Notes under the pieces: model-generated
The model's input: only the letters and a program-made list of their open reading frames with translations
Databases searched by the model: none
Told to the model about the DNA's origin: nothing
Part shown: positions 55,042-64,000 of the stretch, piece by piece
How positions within the stretch are numbered: the stretch's first letter is position 1
Layout of the letters: each line of letters opens with the position of its first letter
NCBI RefSeq assembly: GCF_001269925.1
Contig: NZ_LHVO01000033.1
Location: forward strand, 124,001-188,000
Length of the DNA stretch: 64,000 nucleotides
Direction of reading: 5' to 3'
From: Pseudomonas sp. MIACH
Lineage (GTDB): Bacteria > Pseudomonadota > Gammaproteobacteria > Pseudomonadales > Pseudomonadaceae
Made by a program: the position numbers and the translations under genes

Positions 55042-55755
55042 TCAGTTGCCTTTGACAGCCTTGCCGTCAACGGTACCGTCTTGCAGCATGATGTTGTATT
55101 CCTTGCCGTCGGTCTCAACCTGACGCAGGGCAACCAGGATGCCGCCCTGGTCCTTGGCAAACCACATCTGGGTGATGCGCTTGCTTTGAGTCGGGTCACG
55201 CACGCGCTCAACCTTGATCGCGTCAATGCTGCCGACCTTGGTCTGGACTTTTTCCGGGCCGATCACACGGAAGTCGTAGGTGTCGACGTCGGTGCCTTCA
55301 ACCACGTTGTAGCTCATGCTTTTCTTGCCGGCAGCCACGTCGCGCTGCAGGGCCAACTGGTAGGTCGACTTGTCGAGCATGCCGCTTTGCAACGGGACGT
55401 TGACCGCGTCTTTGTTTTCAAACCCGGTGACTTTCTTGGTCGATGGGTCGAAATCCAGGTTGATCTTCTTGGTCTTGCCCAGGCCGCCGCGTTCGAAGGC
55501 GTAGCTCTTCGGTTGCAGGGTGTCCTTGTCAAACAGGATTACGCTGGTTTCGGTCAGGCTGGCGATCATCATGGAGGCCTTGAAATTCAAGGTCCAGGTG
55601 CCGTCACCGTTTTTGGTCAGGCTGCGTTCTGCCGAACCACTCATGGGCAACTGTTTCCAGTCTGCGGTGTAGCTGGCGGAGAACGGGTGTAGATCTGCCG
55701 CTTGCACGGCAGGCAAGGCGAACAGCGCAAAAGCGAAGAGCAAGGCGCGACGCAT
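55042..55755 (-). CDS. DUF3108 secreted protein
   Basis: A 237-residue protein with a signal peptide (MRRALLFAFALFALPAVQA), then a beta-rich domain starting HPFSASYTADWKQLPMSG with VDTYDFRVIGPEKV later. This is the DUF3108 family, found just downstream of purN in pseudomonads. It is probably periplasmic; function unknown. It starts eight bases after the purN stop. Confidence 0.9.
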   Translation of the reverse strand: MRRALLFAFALFALPAVQAADLHPFSASYTADWKQLPMSGSAERSLTKNGDGTWTLNFKASMMIASLTETSVILFDKDTLQPKSYAFERGGLGKTKKINLDFDPSTKKVTGFENKDAVNVPLQSGMLDKSTYQLALQRDVAAGKKSMSYNVVEGTDVDTYDFRVIGPEKVQTKVGSIDAIKVERVRDPTQSKRITQMWFAKDQGGILVALRQVETDGKEYNIMLQDGTVDGKAVKGN

Positions 55756-55763
55756 AAAATCTC

Positions 55764-56414
55764 CTAGGTTCGAATCAAGTGGCCGCTGGCCGCAAGTAAC
55801 TGACCGTCCAATAATGCACCCTGGTCACCAAGAATCAACCGCCCCTCGGCAAACCAGCGAACAGCCAGCGGGTAAATCCTGTGCTCCTGGGTATGAACCC
55901 GTTGCGCAAGTGTCTGCGCCGAGTCGTCTGACTCTACCGGAACCACTGCCTGTACGACCAGAGGCCCGCCATCGAGTTCCTCGGTGACGAAGTGCACGCT
56001 GCAGCCATGCTCGCTGTCACCGGCATCCAGCGCGCGCTGGTGCGTGTGCATGCCTTTGTACTTGGGCAGCAGGGACGGGTGGATATTCAGCAGGCGCCCT
56101 TCATAGTGCCGCACGAAATCAGCGCTGAGGATGCGCATGAAACCGGCCAGTACCACGAGTTTGGGGTTGAAGGCGTCGATCAGTTCGACCAAGGCGCTGT
56201 CGAAGGCCTCGCGGCCTTCGAAAGCCTTGTGATCCAGCGAGCGGGTTTCGATACCCGCGTCACGGGCGCGTTGCAGGCCGTAGGCGTCGCTGCGGTTGGA
56301 GATCACCGCAGCGATGCGCACCGGGCTGTCGCCGGTGCGCGTGCTGTCGATCAGGGCCTGCAAGTTACTGCCGGTGCCGGAGAGCAGCACCACGACATCA
56401 CAGGTCTGGGACAT
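55764..56414 (-). CDS. purN: Phosphoribosylglycinamide formyltransferase
   Basis: A 216-residue GAR transformylase, third step of purine synthesis, using 10-formyl-THF. Visible motifs are VVLLSGTGSNLQALID at the start, LAGFMRILSADFV, the catalytic stretch NIHPSLLPKYKG, and HFVTEELDGG. The ATG overlaps the purM stop (TGATG), so the two are translated together. Confidence 0.97.
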   Translation of the reverse strand: MSQTCDVVVLLSGTGSNLQALIDSTRTGDSPVRIAAVISNRSDAYGLQRARDAGIETRSLDHKAFEGREAFDSALVELIDAFNPKLVVLAGFMRILSADFVRHYEGRLLNIHPSLLPKYKGMHTHQRALDAGDSEHGCSVHFVTEELDGGPLVVQAVVPVESDDSAQTLAQRVHTQEHRIYPLAVRWFAEGRLILGDQGALLDGQLLAASGHLIRT

Positions 56415-57472
56415 CAATGCGCCTTGAGGTTCTTCAGTTCAACCTGAGCAGCGCCTTCGGCGGCGGTGGCGATCTGGCCGATGACCCAAGGTTGCTCGCC
56501 GGCTTCGCGCAGAACGTTCAGCGCGGTTTCAACGTGTTCTTGTGCCACGCAGATCACCATGCCCACACCGCAGTTCAGCACGCGGTGCATTTCGGTTTCG
56601 TTGACGTTGCCTTTCTCTTGCAGCCAGTCGAATACCGCAGGACGCTGCCAGCTGGCCACGTCGACAATCGCCTGGGCGCCTTTTGGCAGGACGCGCGGGA
56701 TGTTGTCCAGCAGGCCGCCACCGGTGATGTGGGCCATGGCCTTGACCGCGCCAGTGTCCTTGATCAGCTTGAGCAGTGGCTTGACGTAGATGCGGGTCGG
56801 GGCCATCAGCAGGTCGGTCAGCGGTTTGCCGTCGAGCTGGATGTTCTCGATGTCGGCACCGGACACTTCGATGATCTTGCGGATCAGCGAGTAGCCGTTG
56901 GAGTGCGGACCGGAAGATGGCAGGGCGAGCAGGGCGTCGCCGGCAGCGACTTTGGAGCCGTCGATGATGTCAGCTTTTTCCACCACGCCGACGCAGAAGC
57001 CGGCCAGGTCGTAGTCTTCGCCTTCGTACATGCCTGGCATTTCAGCGGTTTCGCCGCCGACCAGGGAGCAACCCGACAGTTCACAGCCGGCGCCGATGCC
57101 GGTCACCACCTGGGTGGCGGTCTCGACGTTGAGCTTGCCGGTGGCATAGTAGTCGAGGAAGAACAGCGGCTCGGCGCCGCATACCACCAGGTCGTTGACG
57201 CACATGGCCACCAGGTCGATGCCGATGCTGTCGTGCTTGTTCAGGTTCAGTGCCAGGCGCAGCTTGGTGCCTACACCGTCGGTGCCGGAAACCAGTACAG
57301 GCTGCTTGTAGCCGGCCGGGATTTCGCAGAGGGCGCCAAAACCGCCCAGGCCGCCCATGACTTCGGGGCGCGCAGTGCGCTTGGCGACGCTCTTGATGCG
57401 TTCGACCAATGCTTCACCGGCGTCGATGTCTACACCGGCGTCCTTGTAGCTCAGGGAGGGTTGCTTGCTCAT
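56414..57472 (-). CDS. purM: Phosphoribosylformylglycinamidine cyclo-ligase
   Basis: A 352-residue AIR synthetase, fifth step of purine synthesis. Recognisable parts are [64 protein letters not shown] and [16 protein letters not shown]. It is the first gene of the purM-purN-DUF3108 operon, facing the DUF2066 gene. Confidence 0.98.
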   Translation of the reverse strand: MSKQPSLSYKDAGVDIDAGEALVERIKSVAKRTARPEVMGGLGGFGALCEIPAGYKQPVLVSGTDGVGTKLRLALNLNKHDSIGIDLVAMCVNDLVVCGAEPLFFLDYYATGKLNVETATQVVTGIGAGCELSGCSLVGGETAEMPGMYEGEDYDLAGFCVGVVEKADIIDGSKVAAGDALLALPSSGPHSNGYSLIRKIIEVSGADIENIQLDGKPLTDLLMAPTRIYVKPLLKLIKDTGAVKAMAHITGGGLLDNIPRVLPKGAQAIVDVASWQRPAVFDWLQEKGNVNETEMHRVLNCGVGMVICVAQEHVETALNVLREAGEQPWVIGQIATAAEGAAQVELKNLKAH

Positions 57473-57828
57473 GATCCAGGCCTTTAGGGGGGATTCAGGG
57501 GTAACGACCGAGCGGGCAGGCGCTTTTGGTAAAAGGCCCAGCCGTTGACGGTCTGCGAAGGCGCGCGATTTTATCAGGCTTGAGGGGCAGCGGCCATCCT
57601 CGGGCCGACGGGCAGGGCCACATAGACTAAAAAAACGGGTTAAAAAAATGCTAATCCTGTCTGCCCAGGCGCGTATTAAGGTATAGCCTTGAATCCGCTA
57701 TCGTTATGACGTTGCGAAAACTTACCGAGACCCTGTGAATGTTTTACCGGTCGCTGTGGTCACAGCCCTGGCAAACCGAGTTCACGCGGTCTGTTCCAGC
57801 CGCTAAATCTGTTGTTCGGGAATCCTCC
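57473..57828. other. Divergent promoter region between purM and the DUF2066 gene
   Basis: These 356 bases carry the promoters of the purine operon and of the DUF2066-PerM-hda side. An A-rich stretch lies at about 57625-57650. No operator palindrome or gene is clear. In-frame codons upstream of 57829 have no ribosome site. Confidence 0.4.
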
Positions 57829-58869
57829 ATGCGTCTGTGTAAATTCTTCTTTGTAGGCTGCTTGTCGTTGGTCAGCCTGGCGAGTCATGCCGAAACCCTC
57901 AATGGCCTCTATCAAGTACTTGAACCGGTAAGCAGTCAGTCCCCGCAGGAGCGCGACCAGGCCACCCAGCGCGCGGTGCAGACCCTTGTAATCCGCCTCA
58001 CCGGTGACGCCAAGGCCGCCGACGGCCCGGGCCTGGCGGCGATTCGCAAGGACCCGCAGCAAATTATCAGCCAATACGGCTACGACGCCGGCCCACCCGA
58101 GAGCCTGCAAGTGGACTTCGACCCGGTCAGCACTGATCGCGCCTTGCGTGACGCGGGTCTGTCGGTCTGGGGCAGCAACCGGCCGTCGATCCTTGGCTGG
58201 TGGCTGAACGACTCCACCGAAGGCAGCAGCCTGGTCGGTGATGGCCAGGCTGCCGCCCAAGCGCTGCGCCGTGCCGCACAACACCGTGGCCTGCCGTTGC
58301 GCCTGCCGCTGGGGGACCTGGATGAGCAGGTCGTCGCTACGCCGCCGAATCTGGAAAATGCCGACGCCACGCCGTTGCGCGCCGCTTCCGAGCGCTACGG
58401 CGCCGACGCCTTGCTCGCCGTGCACGCACGCCAGGAAGGCAATCAATGGCAGGCCAAATGGCGCCTGTGGCTGGGTGACAAGAGTGAGCAGGGCACCGCG
58501 CAAGGCACCGACACTGGCGCGGTGGCCGATGCGGTCATGCTGGCGATCAGCCAGAAACTCGCGCCGCGCTTTGCCGTCAAGCCTGGCGTGAGCACCGAGC
58601 AATTGCTGGAAGTGCAGGGCATGAACCTGGAGCGCTATGCGGCGCTGGGTCATCTGCTGGAACCGTTTGGCGGCCAGCCGCAGCGCGTGGAGGGCGATCG
58701 CATTGTGTATCGGGTCCATGGCAGCGCCGAGCAGTTGCGCACTCAGTTGAGCCTGGCCAAGTTGCAGGAAGTGCCGGCAGGTGAGGCCCCGGCGCAGCAG
58801 CCCGTGGCGGATGGCACGCAACCGTCAGCGGCTCCTGAGCCCCAGGCGCAACTGCGCTTTCGTTGGTAA
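57829..58869 (+). CDS. DUF2066 secreted protein
   Basis: A 346-residue protein with a signal peptide (MRLCKFFFVGCLSLVSLASHA), then the DUF2066 domain starting LNGLYQVLEPVSSQSPQERD and containing WGSNRPSILGWWL. The C-terminus is proline/glutamine-rich. It is conserved upstream of perM and hda in pseudomonads. Function unknown, probably periplasmic. Confidence 0.9.
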   Translation: MRLCKFFFVGCLSLVSLASHAETLNGLYQVLEPVSSQSPQERDQATQRAVQTLVIRLTGDAKAADGPGLAAIRKDPQQIISQYGYDAGPPESLQVDFDPVSTDRALRDAGLSVWGSNRPSILGWWLNDSTEGSSLVGDGQAAAQALRRAAQHRGLPLRLPLGDLDEQVVATPPNLENADATPLRAASERYGADALLAVHARQEGNQWQAKWRLWLGDKSEQGTAQGTDTGAVADAVMLAISQKLAPRFAVKPGVSTEQLLEVQGMNLERYAALGHLLEPFGGQPQRVEGDRIVYRVHGSAEQLRTQLSLAKLQEVPAGEAPAQQPVADGTQPSAAPEPQAQLRFRW

Positions 58870-58911
58870 AAATTCTTCCTATATAGATAGAAGCAAGTAA
58901 TGGAGTGGGTT

Positions 58912-59985
58912 ATGGCGGATACGCGTCGTTGGGTGTGGCTGGGTGGGTTCGTCCTGCTGTGCGTTTTTGTGTTCTTGCTGCATTCGATCCTGACGCCGTT
59001 CCTGGTTGCGTTGCTGCTCGCCTATCTGTTCGATCCCGTGGTGGATCGTCTGGAGAAAGCCGGTCTGTCGCGGACCTTGGGTGTGGTTGCGGTGTTTGCG
59101 CTGTTCACGTTGATCATCACCGCGTTGGTGCTGGTGCTGGTGCCGATGCTGGCCAAGCAACTGTTTCGTCTCTACGAGCTGGCGCCGCAGATGCTCGACT
59201 GGCTGCAGCACACGGCAATGCCGTGGGTCCAGGCCAAGTTGGGCTTGGCGGATGGGTTCTGGAAGTTCGATAAGGTCAAGGCCGCAATCAGCGAGCATAT
59301 GGGCCAGACCACTGACATTGTCAGCGTGGTACTCAGCCAGGCGACCGCCTCCAGCCTGGCGCTGATCGGCTGGCTGACCAACCTGGTGCTGATCCCGGTG
59401 GTGGCGTTCTACCTGCTGCGCGACTGGGACATCATGATGGCCAAGATCCGCAGCCTGTTGCCCCGTGACCGCGAGGAACGCATCGTGTCCCTGGCCGGCG
59501 AGTGCCATGAGGTGCTTGGCGCCTTTGTGCGGGGCCAGTTGCTGGTGATGCTGGCGCTGGGGATCATCTATGCGGCGGGCTTGATGGCTATCGGCCTGGA
59601 GCTGGGCTTGTTGATCGGTCTGATCGCCGGTCTCGCCGCTATCGTGCCGTATATGGGCTTTGTGATCGGTATCGGCGCGGCGTTGGTGGCTGGGCTGTTC
59701 CAGTTTGGTGGCGACCTGTACCCGATGCTGGGGATTGTCGCGGTGTTCATGGTGGGCCAGGCCCTGGAGGGTATGGTGCTGACGCCATTGCTGGTGGGGG
59801 ATCGGATTGGCCTGCATCCGGTGGCGGTGATTTTTGCGATCCTGGCCGGCGGCGAGCTGTTCGGCTTTACCGGGATCCTGCTGGCGCTGCCAGTGGCGGC
59901 GGTGATCATGGTGCTGGTGCGCCATGTGCACGATCTGTACAAGGAATCCGATGCCTATACGGGCGTCGAAGACCCCGACTTGTAA
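58912..59985 (+). CDS. AI-2E/PerM-family transporter
   Basis: A 357-residue membrane protein with about eight helices. The HSILTPFLVALLLAYLFDPV start, the ALEGMVLTPLLVGDRIGLHP motif and the final GGELFGFTGILLALPVAAV are standard for the AI-2 exporter-like (PerM/TqsA) superfamily. The substrate is not determined. ATG 58912 (GGAGTGG upstream) is preferred over ATG 58900. Confidence 0.92.
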   Translation: MADTRRWVWLGGFVLLCVFVFLLHSILTPFLVALLLAYLFDPVVDRLEKAGLSRTLGVVAVFALFTLIITALVLVLVPMLAKQLFRLYELAPQMLDWLQHTAMPWVQAKLGLADGFWKFDKVKAAISEHMGQTTDIVSVVLSQATASSLALIGWLTNLVLIPVVAFYLLRDWDIMMAKIRSLLPRDREERIVSLAGECHEVLGAFVRGQLLVMLALGIIYAAGLMAIGLELGLLIGLIAGLAAIVPYMGFVIGIGAALVAGLFQFGGDLYPMLGIVAVFMVGQALEGMVLTPLLVGDRIGLHPVAVIFAILAGGELFGFTGILLALPVAAVIMVLVRHVHDLYKESDAYTGVEDPDL

Positions 59986-59997
59986 CCGTTGCGTCAT

Positions 59998-60023
59998 AAA
60001 CCCGGCTTCGGCCGGGTTTGTTG
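59998..60023 (+). terminator. Terminator after the PerM-type gene
   Basis: AAACCCGGC-TTCG-GCCGGGTTT: a nine-base stem with a stable TTCG tetraloop, followed by a T-rich stretch. Confidence 0.88.
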
Positions 60024-60189
60024 TTTAGGGGGGGTAGGGCGTCAAACAATCCACGTAAAACCGGCAAGTTAACGCAAACCTTTGATTTTGCTTGTGGTCT
60101 GCTGCATTGTGCGCCCGGCGTCACGGGTATAAACTTTGCAAACTTTACACAGAGGCCACTAACGGTTCGATGGGAGCCGTTCAGTCAGC

Positions 60190-60894
60190 ATGAAACCGAT
60201 TCAGCTGCCCTTAGGTGTGCGTCTGCGTGATGACGCCACCTTTATCAATTACTACCCAGGCGCCAATGCCGCTGCACTCGGCTATGTCGAGCGGCTCTGC
60301 GAAGCCGACGCCGGGTGGACCGAAAGCCTGATCTATCTGTGGGGCAAACACGGCGTGGGGCGTACCCACCTGTTGCAGGCCGCTTGCCTGCGTTTCGAGC
60401 AGATGGGCGAGCCGGCGGTCTACCTGCCGCTGGCGGAGTTGATGGATCGAGGCATCGGCATCTTCGACAACCTTGAGCAATATGAACTGGTATGCCTGGA
60501 CGATCTGCAGGCAGTGGCCGGCAAGGCCGATTGGGAAGAGGCGCTGTTTCACCTGTTCAACCGCTTGCGTGACAGTGGTCGGCGCCTGTTGATCGCTGCA
60601 TCTACCTCGCCACGGGAGTTGCCGGTCAAGCTGGCCGACCTCAAGTCGCGCCTCACCCTGGCGCTGATCTTTCAGATGCGCCCACTCTCCGACGAAGACA
60701 AATTGCGCGCTCTGCAATTGCGCGCCTCCCGTCGCGGCCTGCACCTCACCGACGAGGTGGGGCACTTTATCCTCACCCGTGGGACCCGCAGCATGAGCGC
60801 GTTGTTCGATTTGCTCGAACAGCTCGACCAAGCCTCTTTGCAGGCCCAGCGCAAGCTGACTATTCCCTTCCTCAAGGAAACCCTCGGCTGGTAG
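60190..60894 (+). CDS. hda: DnaA regulatory inactivator Hda
   Basis: A 234-residue AAA+ protein related to DnaA domain III. The N-terminal IQLPLGVRLRDDATFINYYP carries the clamp-binding QLPLGV motif; then come the Walker A-like WGKHGVGRTHLLQA, Walker B LVCLDDLQAV and the sensor II region near RGTRSMSALFDLLEQLD. With the sliding clamp it stimulates ATP hydrolysis by DnaA and prevents over-initiation of replication. Confidence 0.96.
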   Translation: MKPIQLPLGVRLRDDATFINYYPGANAAALGYVERLCEADAGWTESLIYLWGKHGVGRTHLLQAACLRFEQMGEPAVYLPLAELMDRGIGIFDNLEQYELVCLDDLQAVAGKADWEEALFHLFNRLRDSGRRLLIAASTSPRELPVKLADLKSRLTLALIFQMRPLSDEDKLRALQLRASRRGLHLTDEVGHFILTRGTRSMSALFDLLEQLDQASLQAQRKLTIPFLKETLGW

Positions 60895-61108
60895 CCGGCC
60901 CTTTGTTTTCGGGGTTTTTGGCGAATTTCAGGCGCCAGAAAACCCGCGTTTGGGCCGGTTTGGCCACGCAAATGGGTTGCATGGGGTGTTAAGGGCTTAG
61001 ATGTCATAGTCCAAACAAGAAGTCACATATATCACGATTGAATTTGCAAATGGATGTGATAGAGGGCATAGTCTCGGCTTCTTTACACATCTAGTCACGG
61101 TCGTGCCC

Positions 61109-61753
61109 ATGCTAAATCGCTTCGCACCCCTCGTGCCCCTCGCACTCGTTACCCTGTTGTTTGGTTGCGCCTCCCACCCTCAACAGGTGGTTGAACAGCA
61201 AAAAACTCAACAACAGTCCCAGGCAAAATTCGTTGCTGCGCAGTCTGCTTCTGTTTATGAAGAGACGCTTTATAAAGAAGAGCAAGCAACCGAAAAGGAA
61301 CTGGCCGATTTCTCCGGCAACAAGCCTTACCAGCTTCCAGTTCTGGCCGACAGCATCCTTGAACGCGGCATGTCCCTGATCGGTACCCGTTACCGTTTCG
61401 GCGGTACCTCTGAAGCTGGTTTCGACTGCAGCGGCTTCATCGGCTACCTGTTTCGTGAAGAAGCTGGCATGAACCTGCCACGCTCCACTCGCGAAATGAT
61501 CAACGTGAAAGCACCGTTGGTCGCACGCAACAACCTCAAGCCTGGCGATCTGCTTTTCTTCAGTACTGCAGGCCGTGGTCGTGTGAGTCACGCCGGTATC
61601 TATCTGGGCGATAACCAGTTTATCCACTCCAGCAGCCGTCGCAGTGGCGGTGTTCGAGTCGACAGCCTGGGCGACAGCTACTGGAGCAAAACCTTCATCG
61701 AAGCCAAGCGCGCACTTGCCATGGCCCCGACTACGGTTACCGCCAGTAAGTAA
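61109..61753 (+). CDS. NlpC/P60 (C40) lipoprotein endopeptidase, copy 1 (PA1198/PA1199-like)
   Basis: A 214-residue lipoprotein. The lipobox LLFGC gives the lipidated Cys20. A Gln/Lys-rich linker follows, then a C40 peptidase domain with the catalytic cysteine in FDCSGF (Cys107), His161 in VSHAGIYLG and His173 in FIHSSS. Proteins of this type, such as E. coli MepS/Spr, cut peptide cross-links of peptidoglycan during growth. ATG 61109 is preferred to a GTG six bases upstream. A second, similar gene follows 144 bases downstream. Confidence 0.93.
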   Translation: MLNRFAPLVPLALVTLLFGCASHPQQVVEQQKTQQQSQAKFVAAQSASVYEETLYKEEQATEKELADFSGNKPYQLPVLADSILERGMSLIGTRYRFGGTSEAGFDCSGFIGYLFREEAGMNLPRSTREMINVKAPLVARNNLKPGDLLFFSTAGRGRVSHAGIYLGDNQFIHSSSRRSGGVRVDSLGDSYWSKTFIEAKRALAMAPTTVTASK

Positions 61754-61897
61754 ACTTAAAGTGATACTTGAAGTTTGACGTGTAAGCGCTAGAATCCCTG
61801 GACATTGTTGTAATCCGTTCGCGCGAGCTTTGCTTGCGCGTTCTGGTTTTCAGCGTTCGGCAGCGAAAGCCGCATCCAGACCCGGATTGTTCTGCAC

Positions 61898-62434
61898 ATG
61901 TCGACCTCAGCCCGCCTGCTCCTTATCCTCTGCGCCGCGCTTATCAGCGCCTGCGCCAGTCGGCCGCCGCCCGCTCCCGTTGCGGTCAAGCCCAAGCCGG
62001 TGTTCACCTATTCCAGCCAAAGTTTCTCGCCTGCTGCCGAAGACGTGCTCTTTCGTGCATTGGGCTTGGTCGGCACCCCTTATCGCTGGGGCGGCAACAC
62101 GCCGGACTCGGGGTTTGATTGCAGCGGCCTGATCGGCTTCGTGTTCCGTGACGCCGCCGGCATCTCCCTGCCGCGCACCACCCGCGAGCTGATCGTGATG
62201 CGCGCCCAGGATGTCAGCGAGCAGAACCTGCAGACCGGCGATCTGCTGTTCTTTGCCACCGGTGGCGGTTCCCAGGTCAGCCACGCCGGCATCTATGTGG
62301 GCGAAGGCCGCTTTGTCCATGCGCCGCAAACCGGCGGTACGGTGAAGCTGGATACCTTGTCCAAGGCGTATTGGCAGAATGCCTATCTGAGCGCCAAGCG
62401 TGTGTTGCCAGCAAACCTGGCACGTAATCCCTGA
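61898..62434 (+). CDS. NlpC/P60 (C40) lipoprotein endopeptidase, copy 2
   Basis: A 178-residue paralogue of the previous gene. Lipobox LISAC (Cys19), a short Pro/Lys linker, then the same domain with Cys75 in FDCSGLIG, His129 in VSHAGIYVG and His141 in FVHAPQ. It lacks the long Gln-rich linker of copy 1, which may set a different reach from the outer membrane to the cell wall. Confidence 0.93.
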   Translation: MSTSARLLLILCAALISACASRPPPAPVAVKPKPVFTYSSQSFSPAAEDVLFRALGLVGTPYRWGGNTPDSGFDCSGLIGFVFRDAAGISLPRTTRELIVMRAQDVSEQNLQTGDLLFFATGGGSQVSHAGIYVGEGRFVHAPQTGGTVKLDTLSKAYWQNAYLSAKRVLPANLARNP

Positions 62435-62450
62435 ACCAAACACCGAACTA

Positions 62451-62479
62451 AATGTGGGAGGGGTGCCCCCTCCCACATT
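62451..62479. repeat. REP palindrome after the second C40 gene
   Basis: AATGTGGGAGGGGTGCCCCC followed by TCCCACATT is a compact palindrome of the GTGGGAGGGGG class between convergent genes. Confidence 0.85.
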
Positions 62480-62504
62480 GGTTTTATGTTGCTTCTGGAG
62501 GCGT

Positions 62505-63818
62505 TTATTGAGCCGCCGACACCCGCCAGACCTTATTCCCCACATCATCCGCTACCAGCAAATCCCCCTGCTGATCAATCACCACACCCACCGGCCGACC
62601 CATGGCTTTCTCATCTTTGTCGAGGAATCCGGTCAGCACATCCACCGGCTGACCTTTAGGCTGGCCACCCTCGAATGGCACGAAGATCACCTTGTAGCCA
62701 CTGTGCGGCTTGCGGTTCCACGAGCCATGCTGGCCGATGAACGCGCCATTGCTGAACGGCGCCGGGAGTTTGCTGCCCTCGGCGAACGTCAGGCCTAAAG
62801 ATGCGGTGTGTGGCCCCACCGCGTAGTCCGGCGCGATGGCCTTGGCGACCAGGTCCAGATTCTGCGGCGTGACGCGCACATCCACATGCTGGCCGTAGTA
62901 GCTGAAAGGCCAGCCATAGAAACCGCCGTCCTTGACCGAGGTGATGTAGTCCGGCACCAGATCGCTGCCGATCTCATCGCGCTCGTTCACTGCGGTCCAC
63001 AGCTTGCCGCTCTGGGGTTCCCAGGCCATGCCGTTAGGGTTGCGCAGGCCGGAAGCGAAAATGCGGTGCTCGCCGCTGGCGCGATCCACCTCCCAGATCG
63101 CCGCCCGGCCCTGTTCCGCCTCCAGACCGTTTTCGCCGACATTACTGTTGGAACCGACGCTCACGTACAGCTTGCTGCCGTCCTTGCTGGCGATCACGTT
63201 CTTGGTCCAATGGTGGTTCAACGGGCCGCCCGGCAGGTCGACTACCTTGGTGCCCGCGCCCTTGATCGCGGTTTCGCCCGCTTGATAGGGGAAGCGCAGC
63301 AGCTTGTCCGAATCGGCCACGTACAGGTCATTGCCGACCAGTGTCATGCCGAACGGTGAATTGAGGTTCTCCAGAAACACCGTGCGGGTCTCGGCGACGC
63401 CATCGTGATCGGCATCGCGCAGCAGGGTGATGCGGTTCGGGCTTGGCACCCCGGCACCGGCACGGCCCATGACTTTTTCCATGACCCAGCCGCGAATGCC
63501 CTTGGAATCATCCGGTTTGGGCGGCGCATTGGTTTCTGCCACCAGCACATCGCCGTTGGGCAGTACATACAGCCAGCGCGGGTGGTCCAGGCCTTCGGCG
63601 AACGCCGCCACTTGGGTGCCGGCCGCTGCTGTCGGCTTCGCGCCCTGCGGCCAACCGATAGCCGGGGCGATGTTCACGGTGGGAATCAGGGTTTTGTTCG
63701 GCTCCGGCAGATGGGGCGACGGCCCGGTGCCATCGGACACCTGCAGGGTGGAGCTTTCACCGCAGGCGGCGAGGGTGCCGGCGAGCATGATCAGTAGGGC
63801 GAGTCTGGTTTTATGCAT
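62505..63818 (-). CDS. Sorbosone-dehydrogenase-like PQQ-type beta-propeller lipoprotein
   Basis: A 437-residue envelope protein with lipobox LAAC (residues 16-19) and a beta-propeller resembling soluble glucose/sorbosone dehydrogenases: [66 protein letters not shown] and the final [11 protein letters not shown]. Such proteins oxidise sugars or aldoses with PQQ in the periplasm. The substrate is unknown. The ATG has a perfect AGGAGA upstream. It is divergent from the cobalamin riboswitch at the right edge. Confidence 0.9.
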   Translation of the reverse strand: MHKTRLALLIMLAGTLAACGESSTLQVSDGTGPSPHLPEPNKTLIPTVNIAPAIGWPQGAKPTAAAGTQVAAFAEGLDHPRWLYVLPNGDVLVAETNAPPKPDDSKGIRGWVMEKVMGRAGAGVPSPNRITLLRDADHDGVAETRTVFLENLNSPFGMTLVGNDLYVADSDKLLRFPYQAGETAIKGAGTKVVDLPGGPLNHHWTKNVIASKDGSKLYVSVGSNSNVGENGLEAEQGRAAIWEVDRASGEHRIFASGLRNPNGMAWEPQSGKLWTAVNERDEIGSDLVPDYITSVKDGGFYGWPFSYYGQHVDVRVTPQNLDLVAKAIAPDYAVGPHTASLGLTFAEGSKLPAPFSNGAFIGQHGSWNRKPHSGYKVIFVPFEGGQPKGQPVDVLTGFLDKDEKAMGRPVGVVIDQQGDLLVADDVGNKVWRVSAAQ

Positions 63819-63924
63819 GGTGTTCTCCTGGATACCTGTAAGGGTAGAGGAGAGCGGCGAGGCGATGGTTCAAGTGCAACGCCAGCTTTAATTGACGCTC
63901 CACCCCCAACCCACTAACCTTCGC

Positions 63925-64000
63925 GGCTTGTTTCAGGTGCTCTGTGACCTGTGGGTCGACAGAGTGAAACAGGGAAGCCGGTGAGTGAGCGCACTTGTAC
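63925..64000 (+). ncRNA. Cobalamin (B12) riboswitch, 5' part, cut by the window edge
   Basis: GGCTTGTTTCAGGTGCTCTG at 63925-63944 and CAGGGAAGCCGGTGAGTGAG at 63970-63989 match the 5' P3/P4 parts of a cobalamin riboswitch, where the conserved GAAxCCGGTG-type segment follows the CAGGTGC stem. The rest, including the B12 box and the controlled gene, lies beyond base 64000. It is upstream of a plus-strand gene, probably of cobalamin synthesis or uptake. Confidence 0.8.

Noticed and set aside
56417..57487. 356-codon plus-strand frame opposite purM
   Set aside because: purM is unmistakable on the minus strand; the plus translation is a V/D/H/Q-rich shadow.
60068..60090. PurR-like ACGCAAACCTTTG sequence upstream of hda
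   Set aside because: It is not symmetric enough for a PurR box, and I know of no E. coli-type PurR control in Pseudomonas.

Overview
The window is a stretch of a Pseudomonas chromosome, most likely from the P. fluorescens group. The base is GC-rich and densely coded. Local gene orders match P. aeruginosa blocks I know: KAS III / ECF sigma / anti-sigma (PA3286-PA3284), ABC transporter / ppiA / hydrolase / LysR / azoreductase (PA3228-PA3223), symporter / permease / NTF2-like / gbuA / gbuR (PA1418-PA1422), and purN / purM / DUF2066 / perM / hda (PA0944 onward). The blocks are joined in a different order here. The palindromic GTGGGAGGGGGCTTGC-type REP sequences scattered between genes are also typical of P. 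fluorescens. I saw no tRNA, rRNA, transposase, phage gene or CRISPR array.

Layout. 1-930: start of a chemoreceptor running off the left edge. 1.3-3.0 kb: aceK. 3.0-5.7 kb: two unrecognised proteins on the minus strand that share a repeated LRxxWAxGEF motif. 6.0-9.9 kb: hrpA. 9.9-12.3 kb: REPIN, a beta-ketoacyl-ACP synthase III, an ECF sigma factor and a small soluble zinc anti-sigma. 12.3-15.8 kb: porin, FemAB-like acyltransferase, aquaporin Z. 15.9-21.3 kb: ABC exporter, ppiA, alpha/beta hydrolase, LysR, a small secreted protein, azoreductase. 21.5-22.9 kb: EamA exporter and Lrp/AsnC regulator. 22.9-27.7 kb: a compact five-gene minus-strand operon encoding a heme-oxygenase-like diiron oxidase/cupin fusion, a Rieske ferredoxin, an MFS transporter, an ATP-grasp ligase and a solo B3/B4-domain protein. 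This looks like an undescribed small biosynthetic and export pathway and is the main find.

28-39.5 kb: MscS-type channel, DEAD-box helicase, small envelope and hypothetical proteins, CvfB, an NCS1 permease, a YbfB/YjiJ MFS with a divergent LysR, and a 40-residue PA1414-like protein. 40.0-42.1 kb: an unusual single protein joining a degenerate D-2-hydroxyacid-dehydrogenase-like domain to a DadA-like FAD oxidoreductase. 42.2-47.5 kb: a guanidinobutyrate utilisation locus (two transporters, an NTF2-like protein, gbuA, divergent gbuR with a clear palindromic operator). 47.5-54.5 kb: DTW protein, cysM, rlmD, relA, mazG, DUF2058. 54.6-60.9 kb: a small hypothetical, DUF3108, purN-purM, DUF2066, PerM-type transporter, hda. 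61.1-62.4 kb: two tandem NlpC/P60 lipoproteins. 62.5-63.8 kb: a sorbosone-dehydrogenase-like lipoprotein. The last ~75 bases hold the 5' part of a cobalamin riboswitch whose gene lies outside the window.

All calls come from reading the sequence. Family names rest on recognised motifs and remembered homologues, not on database searches.
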